A stretch of 12,410 bases of DNA from NCBI GenBank assembly GCA_964650385.1, contig CAZYTP010000078.1, forward strand, positions 1 to 12,410, given 5' to 3'. The position numbers were made by a program, and so were the translations under genes. The stretch comes from JAUSPI01 sp964650385. Lineage in GTDB: Bacteria; Desulfobacterota; Syntrophia; Syntrophales; JADFWA01. Below are positions 1-6,811 of the stretch, piece by piece. How positions within the stretch are numbered: position 1 is the first letter of the stretch; each line of letters begins with the position of its first letter. The notes under the pieces are model-generated. The model had not been told where the DNA came from, made no database searches, and saw only the letters and a list, made by a program, of their open reading frames with translations.

Positions 1-225
1 GGCATTATCAGCGCCCCCGAGCCAAATCATGCTATTAAAGTGGTTATTGACGAAGCCCTTAAGTGCAAAGAATCCGGTGAGTCAAAAACCATCCTCTTGG
101 CACATAGTGGACATGGGCATGTTGATATGGCCGCCTATGATGCCTACCTTTCCGGTAAACTCCATGATTATGAGTATCCCAGGGAAATGATAGAAAAGGC
201 TTTAGCTCAACTTCCCAAAGTATAA
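1..225 (+). CDS. trpB: TrpB-like (TrpB2) tryptophan synthase beta chain, C-terminal end only
   Basis: The frame is open from the first base and ends at TAA 223-225, giving the last 74 residues of a longer protein. The segment reads GIISAPEPNHAIKVVIDEAL, then LAHSGHGHVDMAAYDAYL and a closing tail ending in LPKV. The SGHGH-D-AYDAYLSG-L-DYEYP pattern is characteristic of the TrpB2 (trpB-related) subgroup of PLP-dependent tryptophan synthase beta chains, which convert indole and serine to tryptophan in the cytoplasm. The PLP lysine and most of the fold lie outside the window, so catalytic competence cannot be judged. No trpA follows, which fits TrpB2 genes often standing outside trp operons. Family assignment is from remembered sequence pattern and is fairly secure for the C-terminus. 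Confidence 0.85.
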   Translation, partial: GIISAPEPNHAIKVVIDEALKCKESGESKTILLAHSGHGHVDMAAYDAYLSGKLHDYEYPREMIEKALAQLPKV

Positions 226-231
226 GCAGCA

Positions 232-282
232 ATGGGGACAGATTTGAAATCTGTCCCCATAAACTTTCAAATCTGTCCCCAT
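232..282. repeat. Triple GGGGACAGATTT palindromic repeat
   Basis: Positions 232-245 and 247-260 form a perfect 14-bp inverted repeat around a single central G (arm ATGGGGACAGATTT). A third copy of the right arm, AAATCTGTCCCCAT, follows at 269-282. The palindrome starts 6 nt after the trpB-like stop codon, so its transcript could fold into a hairpin at the 3' end of that mRNA. No T run follows, so it is not a canonical intrinsic terminator. From memory, similar GGGGACAGATTT palindromes recur between genes in deltaproteobacteria, often near IS200-like (RAYT-type) transposases; no such transposase is present here. Confidence 0.8.
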
Positions 283-302
283 AAAAGCTATGGAATAACA
301 AA

Positions 303-569
303 ATGGAAAAATATGATCACTTAGAAATAAGGTGTCCGAGACTGGGAGGGGAGATTACCTTTGCCTATTGCCGGAGAGAAAGGGATAATCTTCCATGCCC
401 CCGCATTATCACCTGCTGGGAGATGTATTTTCCAGTTGAAAAATATCTCAGATCAAAGCTCTCCCGCGAAGAATGGAACCGTTGTTTCAATCAAGCACCG
501 AAAGATAAGGTGATATCTTTGGTCGAGCTTGTAGAAACAACAAAAAAGCAAAAACAGGTCCCGGACTAA
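303..569 (+). CDS. Small Cys-rich protein of unknown function
   Basis: An 88-residue protein starting at ATG 303, with only a weak upstream GGA (292-294) as ribosome-binding site. I do not recognise a named family. The N-terminal half holds four cysteines, C11, C23, C32 and C38, in a C-x11-C-x8-C-x5-C arrangement (CPRLGG, AYCRRE, LPCPRI, TCWEMY), which suggests a bound metal such as zinc or an Fe-S cluster; a fifth, C61, lies in the helical C-terminal half (KLSREEWNRCFNQAP). There is no signal peptide or membrane segment, so it is probably cytosolic. It follows the trpB-like gene by 77 nt across the palindrome and could be co-transcribed with it. The coding call rests on length, the ordered cysteines and normal composition; function is unknown. 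Confidence 0.75.
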   Translation: MEKYDHLEIRCPRLGGEITFAYCRRERDNLPCPRIITCWEMYFPVEKYLRSKLSREEWNRCFNQAPKDKVISLVELVETTKKQKQVPD

Positions 570-610
570 AAATCCCTTACCACCCTTTCACAAATGTTCT
601 TGCCTCCCTG

Positions 611-630
611 TCAGATTTCAGATAATCTGA
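611..630. repeat. Small inverted repeat upstream of rarA
   Basis: A 7-bp perfect inverted repeat, TCAGATT (611-617) and AATCTGA (624-630), with a 6-nt loop. It sits just left of the 639-767 element, so before that element inserted it would have lain about 14 nt from the rarA start region. It could have been an operator or hairpin for rarA, or it may be chance. Confidence 0.3.
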
Positions 631-638
631 TCTCCGGT

Positions 639-767
639 GGTCTTGTAAAAAGTCATTTTTGTCACCCTTAATTTATTTCAGGGTCTCTAACTTACTGAAA
701 CAATTAGATGCTGAAACAAGTTCAGCATGACAAATGGTGCAGTTTATGACTTTTTACGAATACATCA
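639..767. mobile_element. Non-autonomous MITE-like element, copy 1
   Basis: A 129-bp segment with no coding capacity. Near the left end TTGTAAAAAGTCA (643-655) pairs with TGACTTTTTACGA (747-759), 12 of 13 bases, forming terminal inverted repeats. Inside are a hairpin at about 665-683 (CCCTTAA/TTCAGGG, one mismatch) and a perfect 8-bp hairpin ATGCTGAA-ACAAG-TTCAGCAT (708-728). The core 661-748 matches copy 2 (8212-8299) with only 2 differences in 88 nt. It is flanked by ATCTCCGGT (630-638) and ATCTCCGAT (768-776), a 9-bp direct repeat with one mismatch that I read as a target-site duplication. The right-hand copy of that duplication overlaps the rarA start codon. No transposase is encoded here, so it must have moved by an enzyme supplied elsewhere. 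Confidence 0.7.
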
Positions 768-774
768 ATCTCCG

Positions 775-2127
775 ATGGCTGATAAATCAATGGATCTGTT
801 TGATCAAACCGAAAAAGAGAAAAAACGGGAAATGAGCCCGCTGGCGGACAGGATGCGGCCCGAAACCCTTGAGGCTTTTGTGGGACAGCACCACCTTCTT
901 GGAAGGGATGGACTGCTTCGCCGCGCCGTAGAAGAGGACAAGTTGTTTTCTGTGATTTTCTGGGGACCGCCTGGTTCGGGAAAGACAACCCTCGCCCGCA
1001 TCATCGCCCGTGATACAAAGTCTCATTTTGAAGCATTCTCTGCTGTTCTTTCCGGAGTCAAGGAAATTAGATCCGTTATCGAAGAGGCAAAGTCACAGCT
1101 TCGCTATCATCGAAAAAAAACCGTTCTCTTCGTGGACGAAATCCACCGGTTCAACAAGGCCCAGCAGGATGCCTTTCTGCCACATGTGGAAAGCGGTCTA
1201 ATTACGCTTATCGGTGCCACAACTGAGAACCCCTCATTTGAAGTCATCGCCCCACTACTCTCAAGGACTCGGGTAATGGTCTTAAAGCCCTACACTGATG
1301 ACGAGTTATCAATCATCCTGAAGCGGGCACTGAGTGACGAAGAAAACGGTCTTGGAACGCTCTCCCTTCAGATTGACCCGGATGCCCTGGAACACATCAT
1401 CTGGACGGCCGATGGAGATGCCCGTACAGCCATGAATAATCTGGAGGCAGCAGCATTTCTCGTACAGGAAAAGGAGGCGGGGCAAAGAAAAATCACACGA
1501 AACGTGGTGGAAACGGCTATCCAGAAGAAAGCCCTCCAATATGACAAGTCTGGCGAAGAGCACTACAATCTCATCTCAGCCCTTCACAAGAGCCTGCGGG
1601 GGAGTGACCCGGATGCCGCACTTTACTGGCTCTGCCGTATGCTCGAAGGGGGCGAGGATCCGCTCTATATTGCCCGCCGTATGGTCAGATTTGCTTCTGA
1701 AGATATAGGGAATGCCGACCCTGATGCACTATCGATAGCAGTCTCTGCCATGCAGGCCTTTCAATTCATCGGTCTCCCCGAAGGTGAACTTGCCCTGGCA
1801 CAGGCCGCCGTATACCTTGCAACGGCCCCGAAGAGTAACGCTATCTACACAGGCTACGGAAATGCCAAAAAGACCGTAGGCACAACCGGCACCCTCCCGG
1901 TACCACTTCATATTCGAAATGCGCCAACAGGCTTGATGAAGGATCTCGGCTATGGCAAGGGGTATAAGTATGATCACAATTTCCCCGATGCCCATGCCCC
2001 GCAGGACTATCTCCCTGAAAAACTGAAGGGACAGATTTACTACCGGCCTACAGAGAGGGGCTACGAAAAAGTCGTCAAGGAAAGGCTTGAAAAGTGGCGC
2101 AAGCTTCGGGAATCAAAAAACAAATGA
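775..2127 (+). CDS. rarA: Replication-associated recombination protein RarA (MgsA) AAA+ ATPase
   Basis: A 450-residue protein, the usual RarA length. It is a clamp-loader-like AAA+ ATPase acting at stalled replication forks. Visible motifs: Walker A GPPGSGKT (about 64-71), Walker B VDEIHRFNKAQQ (120-131), sensor 1 GATTENPS (147-154), and SR in LLSRTRV (161-167) as the likely arginine finger. The conserved C-terminal half has SALHKSLRGSDPDAALYW, FASEDIGNADP, APKSNAIYTGYG and PVPLHIRNAPTGLMKDLGYG, belonging to the MgsA/RarA oligomerisation region. An in-frame ATG at 727 lies inside the mobile element, so I reject it; ATG 775 is the first start outside it, and ATG 790 (MDLFDQ) resembles many homologues and is a good alternative. 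No clear Shine-Dalgarno precedes any of these. The gene ends 4 nt from a convergent gene, with no terminator between them. Confidence 0.95.
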   Translation: MADKSMDLFDQTEKEKKREMSPLADRMRPETLEAFVGQHHLLGRDGLLRRAVEEDKLFSVIFWGPPGSGKTTLARIIARDTKSHFEAFSAVLSGVKEIRSVIEEAKSQLRYHRKKTVLFVDEIHRFNKAQQDAFLPHVESGLITLIGATTENPSFEVIAPLLSRTRVMVLKPYTDDELSIILKRALSDEENGLGTLSLQIDPDALEHIIWTADGDARTAMNNLEAAAFLVQEKEAGQRKITRNVVETAIQKKALQYDKSGEEHYNLISALHKSLRGSDPDAALYWLCRMLEGGEDPLYIARRMVRFASEDIGNADPDALSIAVSAMQAFQFIGLPEGELALAQAAVYLATAPKSNAIYTGYGNAKKTVGTTGTLPVPLHIRNAPTGLMKDLGYGKGYKYDHNFPDAHAPQDYLPEKLKGQIYYRPTERGYEKVVKERLEKWRKLRESKNK

Positions 2128-2131
2128 GGCG

Positions 2132-3661
2132 TCAGTCTCTGCATTCCATAGACATCCATTCTTTCCACGCCCAATGCGATTCACTGTAACCACGAAAGAC
2201 ATGCAAATCGGAAATATTATGTGCAGGCAATTCAAACAAATTCTCACTCGTGATCAGCGAAGGTTCCATCGTAATTGACTTGAAGTCTTCGCCTGAAATC
2301 TTTAAAAGTACAGTACGGACAATAACCCTGCCGATCTGGTACGGATCAGTCGCCACCGTCGCTACCCACGTTGTGCGGTTTTGTTTCATTATTTCCAGAT
2401 CTTCTTCAATCAGATCCATAGAGTAGATTTTTATTTCCTTTTCTCTCAGTCTCTTTTCTGAAATAAGTTCGTTCACTGCTCTGACGGCCGCCTTCGCAAA
2501 TTCATCCCACATTGCCACAATTGCTCCAATTGATTTTCCAGGGCTATTCCAACCAGCAATTTCACGGTTCTCGATCAGGGCGTTTTTTATTGTCATCTTT
2601 TTTTCGTTTTGCGACGCATTGACATCTACTTCGCATCCGGATACCTGCCGAATCCGAGGATAACACTTGATGGCGCTGTTCCAGGTATAATCCCTTTTCT
2701 GTAGCGGCAAGTATTCCGTTGCATCGTTGACATAAAGTACCCCCACTTTCGATTGGTCGGAGAAATCCGCATTGATTTTTCTGGCCAGCAAAATGCTCAT
2801 GAACATATCGTCCTGGGAAACTTCAGTGACACCATTTACGGGAAGTCCGGTATCGAAAACAACTGTTTTTATACCGGACTTGATTGCCTGGTCTGCCATG
2901 TTCTCAATCTTTTTTTGCAGCCTGTAATCCTTCCCGGTGTGACCATGGTGAACGATAATGGCATCCGGAGCCGTTTCGATCGCCTCGCGTAGAGACTGCA
3001 AATACGGTTTAGATTCACTTATATCTATCCAGAGAGGCTCGATGCCGAACACATCTGCCATCGAGTTGACACCCTCTTTAAATCGATCCATGAACTCTCC
3101 TTCCGAAAATCCACGGATGACCACCAGTTTGGGGGGATTGGCAAGCAGCGAACGCACAATATCAACACTGGCTTTTTCTTTCTGTTCGCTAAGTTCCTGC
3201 AAGGCATTCTGTTCAAACAGCAGGTCCGGACTCTTCTCCTGCCAACAATCGAAAAAGGCACTGCTCAATCCGATCGACACAAAGAGACACTCCTGTTTTG
3301 TTTCCTCTTGGAGTTTTTTAAGCCTTTCTTTGAATTGACGGATCATTCCAGGGATTTTGTAAACCTTGATATAAGATACAATCCTAAAATTATCGTGATC
3401 TTTCCGGCTTTTATAGAACCCCTCGGTTCTGAACTCATACGCACCAACAAGACCAAGATCCTGAATAACCTGGCTAATGAATTCCGCGGTACCGGAGTAT
3501 CTGTCTCGGGGGAAAATTGAAGGCACATGCACGGCAAACATTATCCCTCGATCAAGCAAGTCAGGAGAAAGGGACTCAACGGAGGGCAGATACTCCCTGT
3601 CGCAGTCAGTCAAATAAGCAATTATATCGTTTTCCAGATTTCTCAGATAAACATCCGCCAT
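2132..3661 (-). CDS. Cytosolic periplasmic-binding-protein-like sensor with unknown N-terminal domain
   Basis: A 509-residue protein. From about residue 178 to 475 it follows the sugar-binding type 1 periplasmic binding protein fold (RbsB/LacI-like): KLVVIRGFSEGEFMDRFKEG, DAIIVHHG, IKTVVFDTG, SKVGVLYVND, IVAMWDEFAKAAVRAV, and WVATVATDPYQIGRVIVR for the closing ligand-lobe segment. Residues 1-175 are a domain I do not recognise, mixed alpha/beta with a charged helix around 105-122. There is no signal peptide, lipobox or visible helix-turn-helix, so it is neither a normal exported transporter subunit nor a standard LacI repressor; an intracellular ligand sensor is an inference. ATG 3661 has a poor GAGG site 14 nt upstream. 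Protein-like sequence continues upstream in this frame to a TAG, and a better-looking start lies in the next frame at 3759. The N-terminus is therefore uncertain, and the gene may be frameshifted. Confidence 0.8.
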   Translation of the reverse strand: MADVYLRNLENDIIAYLTDCDREYLPSVESLSPDLLDRGIMFAVHVPSIFPRDRYSGTAEFISQVIQDLGLVGAYEFRTEGFYKSRKDHDNFRIVSYIKVYKIPGMIRQFKERLKKLQEETKQECLFVSIGLSSAFFDCWQEKSPDLLFEQNALQELSEQKEKASVDIVRSLLANPPKLVVIRGFSEGEFMDRFKEGVNSMADVFGIEPLWIDISESKPYLQSLREAIETAPDAIIVHHGHTGKDYRLQKKIENMADQAIKSGIKTVVFDTGLPVNGVTEVSQDDMFMSILLARKINADFSDQSKVGVLYVNDATEYLPLQKRDYTWNSAIKCYPRIRQVSGCEVDVNASQNEKKMTIKNALIENREIAGWNSPGKSIGAIVAMWDEFAKAAVRAVNELISEKRLREKEIKIYSMDLIEEDLEIMKQNRTTWVATVATDPYQIGRVIVRTVLLKISGEDFKSITMEPSLITSENLFELPAHNISDLHVFRGYSESHWAWKEWMSMECRD

Positions 3662-3759
3662 GAATATGTTCTCAACCTCTTCAAAAATGTGGAACGTGTA
3701 TTTGGGCGATAGCGTTCTCTATCCTTAAATCGAGGGACTAACCTGTATTTATCTTCCAT
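3643..3759 (-). other. Possible out-of-frame N-terminal segment of the binding-protein-like gene
   Basis: A 38-codon frame starts at ATG 3759 and begins MEDKYRLVPRFKDRERYRPN, ending at TGA 3643-3645 inside the next gene. The downstream gene's own frame is open, without a start codon before ATG 3661, from about 3718, and reads KYTFHIFEEVENIF directly into MADVYLRNLEND, which looks coding. The two frames differ by a -1 shift and join at C CCA AAT (3706-3700), which fits the X XXY YYZ pattern of -1 slippery sites. An AAGGA lies about 15 nt upstream of it. Options are programmed -1 frameshifting, a real frameshift mutation, or a sequencing indel. I see no strong stimulatory hairpin downstream. 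A further alternative is that translation simply starts at 3661. Confidence 0.45.
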
Positions 3760-3773
3760 GCGCACTTGATTTT

Positions 3774-3842
3774 GTGTTGTTTCCGGTTTAGTGTTGTTTC
3801 CGGTTTAGTGTTGTTTCGTGGTTTAGTGTTGTTTCGTGGTAA
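3774..3842. repeat. Four tandem 17-18 bp repeats between divergent genes
   Basis: Units 1 and 2 (3774-3790, 3791-3807) are identical, GTGTTGTTTCCGGTTTA. Unit 3 (3808-3825) has CGTGG in place of CCGG, and unit 4 (3826-3842) starts like unit 3 and ends GTGGTAA. The array lies 15 nt upstream of the candidate ATG 3759 of the leftward gene and 77 nt upstream of the nitroreductase start. On the minus strand each unit carries the motif GAAACAACAC. It may be a set of operator sites for the divergent pair or a simple slippage-generated array. There are no spacers, so it is not CRISPR. Confidence 0.8.
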
Positions 3843-3862
3843 GAATAGCACGATTGGAAACA

Positions 3863-3879
3863 TTTTCAAAGATTGAAAA
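3863..3879 (+). promoter_or_regulatory. Candidate palindromic operator / -35 region for the nitroreductase gene
   Basis: A perfect palindrome TTTTCAA-AGA-TTGAAAA, ending 40 nt before the chosen nitroreductase ATG. Its right half contains TTGAAA (3873-3878), which could serve as a -35 box, with a weak A/T-rich -10 candidate around 3893-3899. A repressor bound here would overlap such a promoter. The promoter reading is tentative. Confidence 0.3.
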
Positions 3880-3919
3880 AAATCTAACCACATTAATAAA
3901 AGGCAGGCATGTATTTTTC

Positions 3920-4765
3920 ATGAAATCAATCGTTCAATTAATCCGAAAGCGTATTTCGTGCAGAACCTACGAGGGCAAGGCTGTTGAAGAAGAAAAAGTG
4001 GCGCAATTGTCTGATTTTTTAAGCAGAAACACGAGGGGCCCTTTCGGCAGTATACTCAGATTCAAGCTCCTCGATCTAACTGAACTGGAGCGAAAGGAAA
4101 TTAAGACCCTTGGAACCTATGGAGTAATCAAAGGCGCGCGACTATTCATTGTGGGAACCGTAACCAGGGGATATAAGGCGATGGAGGATTATGGATATTG
4201 TATGGAAAAGAATATCCTTGTTGCCACCGATCTTGATCTCGGCACCTGCTGGCTTGGAGGAACGTTTAACAGAAGCGGTTTTGCCGGAAGAATGAACGTG
4301 GCTGATAAAGAACTCCTGCCGGCTGTCAGTCCCATCGGCTATGTCAAAGATAAGCGGTCTCGAACGGATAATCTTTTCAGGTTTATAGCGGCGTCAAACA
4401 AGAGAAAACCGTGGAGTGAACTTTTCTATGACGGGTCTTTTAAAATTCCACTTGTTGAAAAACGCGCAGAAAAATATGTTATTCCTCTCGAATCGGTGCG
4501 ACTTGGGCCTTCCGCATCAAACAGGCAACCGTGGCGAATCTGTAAGGAACAAGATAAGAACGTGTTCCATTTTTATCTGGAACGAACAAAAGGATACAAT
4601 AAATTATTTGGAAATATACAACTGCAAAATATCGATATGGGAATCGCCATGTGCCATTTCGAACTCTCCGCAAAGGAAATTGGTTTGGAAGGAAACTGGA
4701 AGGAAGACGAACCGGATATCCGAAGCGGTCAGATGGAATATATCGTAAGCTGGGTACACCTGTGA
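3920..4765 (+). CDS. Nitroreductase-fold flavoprotein (TM1586-type)
   Basis: A 281-residue protein with the nitroreductase-like FMN-binding fold, in the duplicated-looking form of the putative TM nitroreductase family (PF14512, from memory). Visible landmarks are the N-terminal RKRISCRTYEGKAV (9-22), where the SxR pattern normally contacts the FMN phosphate; ATDLDLGTCWLGGTFNRSGF (102-121); and GPSASNRQPW (196-205), the conserved segment seen near the flavin in this fold. Its likely role is NAD(P)H-dependent reduction of an unknown substrate in the cytoplasm. I chose ATG 3920 (MKSIVQLIRKR) because it gives the usual family start; the frame extends back to GTG 3836, but that codon lies in the tandem repeats and the extra 28 residues look non-coding. 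The Shine-Dalgarno is weak (AGGCAGG, about 14 nt upstream). It is divergent from the binding-protein-like gene. The exact substrate is unknown. Confidence 0.85.
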   Translation: MKSIVQLIRKRISCRTYEGKAVEEEKVAQLSDFLSRNTRGPFGSILRFKLLDLTELERKEIKTLGTYGVIKGARLFIVGTVTRGYKAMEDYGYCMEKNILVATDLDLGTCWLGGTFNRSGFAGRMNVADKELLPAVSPIGYVKDKRSRTDNLFRFIAASNKRKPWSELFYDGSFKIPLVEKRAEKYVIPLESVRLGPSASNRQPWRICKEQDKNVFHFYLERTKGYNKLFGNIQLQNIDMGIAMCHFELSAKEIGLEGNWKEDEPDIRSGQMEYIVSWVHL

Positions 4766-4982
4766 ATCAGATCAACCCTTTGGGCGGAGCTTTACTTGTG
4801 CTCTCCCGGAAAAACAAGGACTGACCAGCTAAAGCGGAAAGCCGGGTGCAGGTAGCACTCAAAAAAATGACAGATTTCTGACCTAAAATGTGGTAAAAGG
4901 CTGGCTTAGTTTTTGTGAAGTTAACTATTTGTGCAGCGAATCTTTTGGATTGCCTGAGGGTAGTAGAAAGGAATTTATACAT

Positions 4983-6674
4983 ATGGTCCAAAACAATGCC
5001 TCTCCCCCATCTGATTTTATCCGGGATATTATCGAGGATGACCTTGGAACCGCCAAGCATCAAGGGCGCGTGGCTACCCGATTTCCGCCGGAGCCGAATG
5101 GGTACCTCCATATCGGACATGCAAAGTCCATCTGCCTCAATTTTGGTATCGCCGCCCAATACGGGGGCACCTGTAATCTGCGTATGGATGACACTGATCC
5201 GAGCGGGGAAAGCATGGAATACGTCGATTCCATCATTCGAGACGTGAAATGGCTGGGGTTCGACTGGGAAGATCGTTTATATTACGCCTCTGATTACTAT
5301 GAAAAGCTGTACCAGTATGCCATCCAGTTGATCAAAAAAGACAAGGCCTTTGTTTGCAGTTTAAGTCCGGATGAGATTCGGGAGCACCGGGGCTCCTTCA
5401 CCGAACCGGGCGAAGAGAGCCCTTATCGCGAACGATCAGTGGAAGAAAATCTCGATCTGTTCGAACACATGCGATCCGGAGAGTTTGAAGAAGGATCCCA
5501 CGTACTTAGGGCAAAAATTGACATGACATCTCCCAATATCACCTTGCGGGATCCTGTCATGTACAGGATTAAAAAACAGACTCACTACAGAACCGGCGAT
5601 CAGTGGTGCATATATCCTATGTATGATTTTACCCACTGTCTTTCGGATTCTATTGAGAGGATCACCAATTCCATCTGCACCCTGGAGTTTGAAAACAACC
5701 GGCCTCTGTATGATTGGTTTCTGGATGAACTTAATGTCGAATGTCATCCGCAGCAGACCGAGTTTGCCCGTCTTAATCTCAGTTTTACTATTATGAGTAA
5801 GCGTTTGCTAATTGAATTAGTGGAAAACGGATATGTCAACGGATGGGATGATCCGCTGATGCCTACCCTGGCAGGAATGCGCAGACGGGGGTTTACCCCC
5901 GAAGCGGTCCGCGACTTTTGTGACCGTATCGGAGTAGCCAAAAATGACAGCCTTGTCGATATGGCTTTACTTGAGAACTGCGTGAGGGATGATTTGAATG
6001 AAAAGGCTCCGCGTATTATGGCGGTGCTCCGACCACTCCGCGTGGTCATCGACAACTACCCGGAAGACCAGGTTGAAGAATTCGATTGCCCCTACCATCC
6101 CAAGAATCCTGAAATGGGCTCCCGGAAAGTGCCCTTCTCCCGGATACTCTATGTAGAGCAAGACGATTTCATGGAGGATCCTCCAAAAAAGTTTTATCGG
6201 ATAGCTCCCGGCAGGGAAGTGCGTCTCCGCTATGGGTATTTTATAAAGTGCGTGAGCGTTGTCAAAGATCCGGACACAGGAGAAGTGGTCGAAGTCCACT
6301 GCACCTATGACCCGGAAACGAGAAGCGGGTTTGCCCCCGACGGCCGGAAGGTCAAAGCGACCATCCACTGGGTATCGGCAGCTCATTCTATCACGGCGGA
6401 AGCGCGCCTTTATGACCGCCTTTTTCGCGTGGCCAATCCTCTGGAGGAAGATGCCGATTATACGGAGTATTTCAATCCAAAATCATTAGAAATCCTCAAG
6501 TCATGCCAGCTGGAGCCAAGCATAACGGATGCCGCACCGGGAAGTCGGTTCCAGTTTGAAAGGCTTGGCTATTTTTGTGTGGATACCGTTGACTCATCCT
6601 CTGACGCCCCTGTCTTCAACCGAACGATAACACTCCGGGATTCATGGGCAAAAATAGCCAACAAGGCGGGGTAA
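4983..6674 (+). CDS. glnS: Glutaminyl-tRNA synthetase
   Basis: A 563-residue class I aminoacyl-tRNA synthetase charging tRNA-Gln with glutamine; E. coli GlnRS is 554 residues. The signature RFPPEPNGYLHIGHAKS places HIGH at residues 43-46, and IMSKR (MSKR at 271-274) is the KMSKS-equivalent loop as in other GlnRS. The stretches GWDDPLMPTLAGMRRRGFTP and REDL-like VRDDLNEKAPRIMAVL match GlnRS rather than GluRS, and the C-terminal half has the anticodon-binding beta-barrels (PFSRILYVEQDDF, GREVRLRYGYFIKC, KVKATIHWVSA). Start ATG 4983 has AAAGGA at 4967-4972, 10 nt upstream; the frame is open back to GTG 4890, but those 31 residues are not GlnRS-like. It follows the nitroreductase gene by 217 nt without clear signals and converges on the SEC-C gene. 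It appears intact. Confidence 0.97.
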   Translation: MVQNNASPPSDFIRDIIEDDLGTAKHQGRVATRFPPEPNGYLHIGHAKSICLNFGIAAQYGGTCNLRMDDTDPSGESMEYVDSIIRDVKWLGFDWEDRLYYASDYYEKLYQYAIQLIKKDKAFVCSLSPDEIREHRGSFTEPGEESPYRERSVEENLDLFEHMRSGEFEEGSHVLRAKIDMTSPNITLRDPVMYRIKKQTHYRTGDQWCIYPMYDFTHCLSDSIERITNSICTLEFENNRPLYDWFLDELNVECHPQQTEFARLNLSFTIMSKRLLIELVENGYVNGWDDPLMPTLAGMRRRGFTPEAVRDFCDRIGVAKNDSLVDMALLENCVRDDLNEKAPRIMAVLRPLRVVIDNYPEDQVEEFDCPYHPKNPEMGSRKVPFSRILYVEQDDFMEDPPKKFYRIAPGREVRLRYGYFIKCVSVVKDPDTGEVVEVHCTYDPETRSGFAPDGRKVKATIHWVSAAHSITAEARLYDRLFRVANPLEEDADYTEYFNPKSLEILKSCQLEPSITDAAPGSRFQFERLGYFCVDTVDSSSDAPVFNRTITLRDSWAKIANKAG

Positions 6675-6811
6675 TTGACTTATATAACCGCTCCCTATAA
6701 AATCCATTATAAGTGGACTATTCCCCCAACTAATCTACCTTCTCCCTTATACAAGCCACCGGTGTTTTTAATTCATCCTTCTTCAACTGCATAAGGTTTT
6801 GGTAACAGATT

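Noticed and set aside
727..774. ATG 727 as the rarA start
   Set aside because: It lies within the hairpin of the mobile element, and the extra 16 codons are element sequence. It is kept only as a possible fortuitous start.
3774..3842. CRISPR-like array
   Set aside because: The units are directly adjacent, with no unique spacers and no cas genes nearby.
3836..3919. GTG 3836 as the nitroreductase start
   Set aside because: The codon is part of the tandem repeats, and the typical family N-terminus begins at MKSIVQLIRKR (3920).
4890..4982. A 31-codon upstream extension of glnS from GTG 4890
   Set aside because: The added residues do not resemble GlnRS, and ATG 4983 has a good AAAGGA site 10 nt upstream.
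6675..6811. Terminator between the convergent glnS and SEC-C genes
   Set aside because: Only a weak ACTTATA/TATAAGT pair (6678-6684, 6708-6714) with a 23-nt loop and no T run is present.
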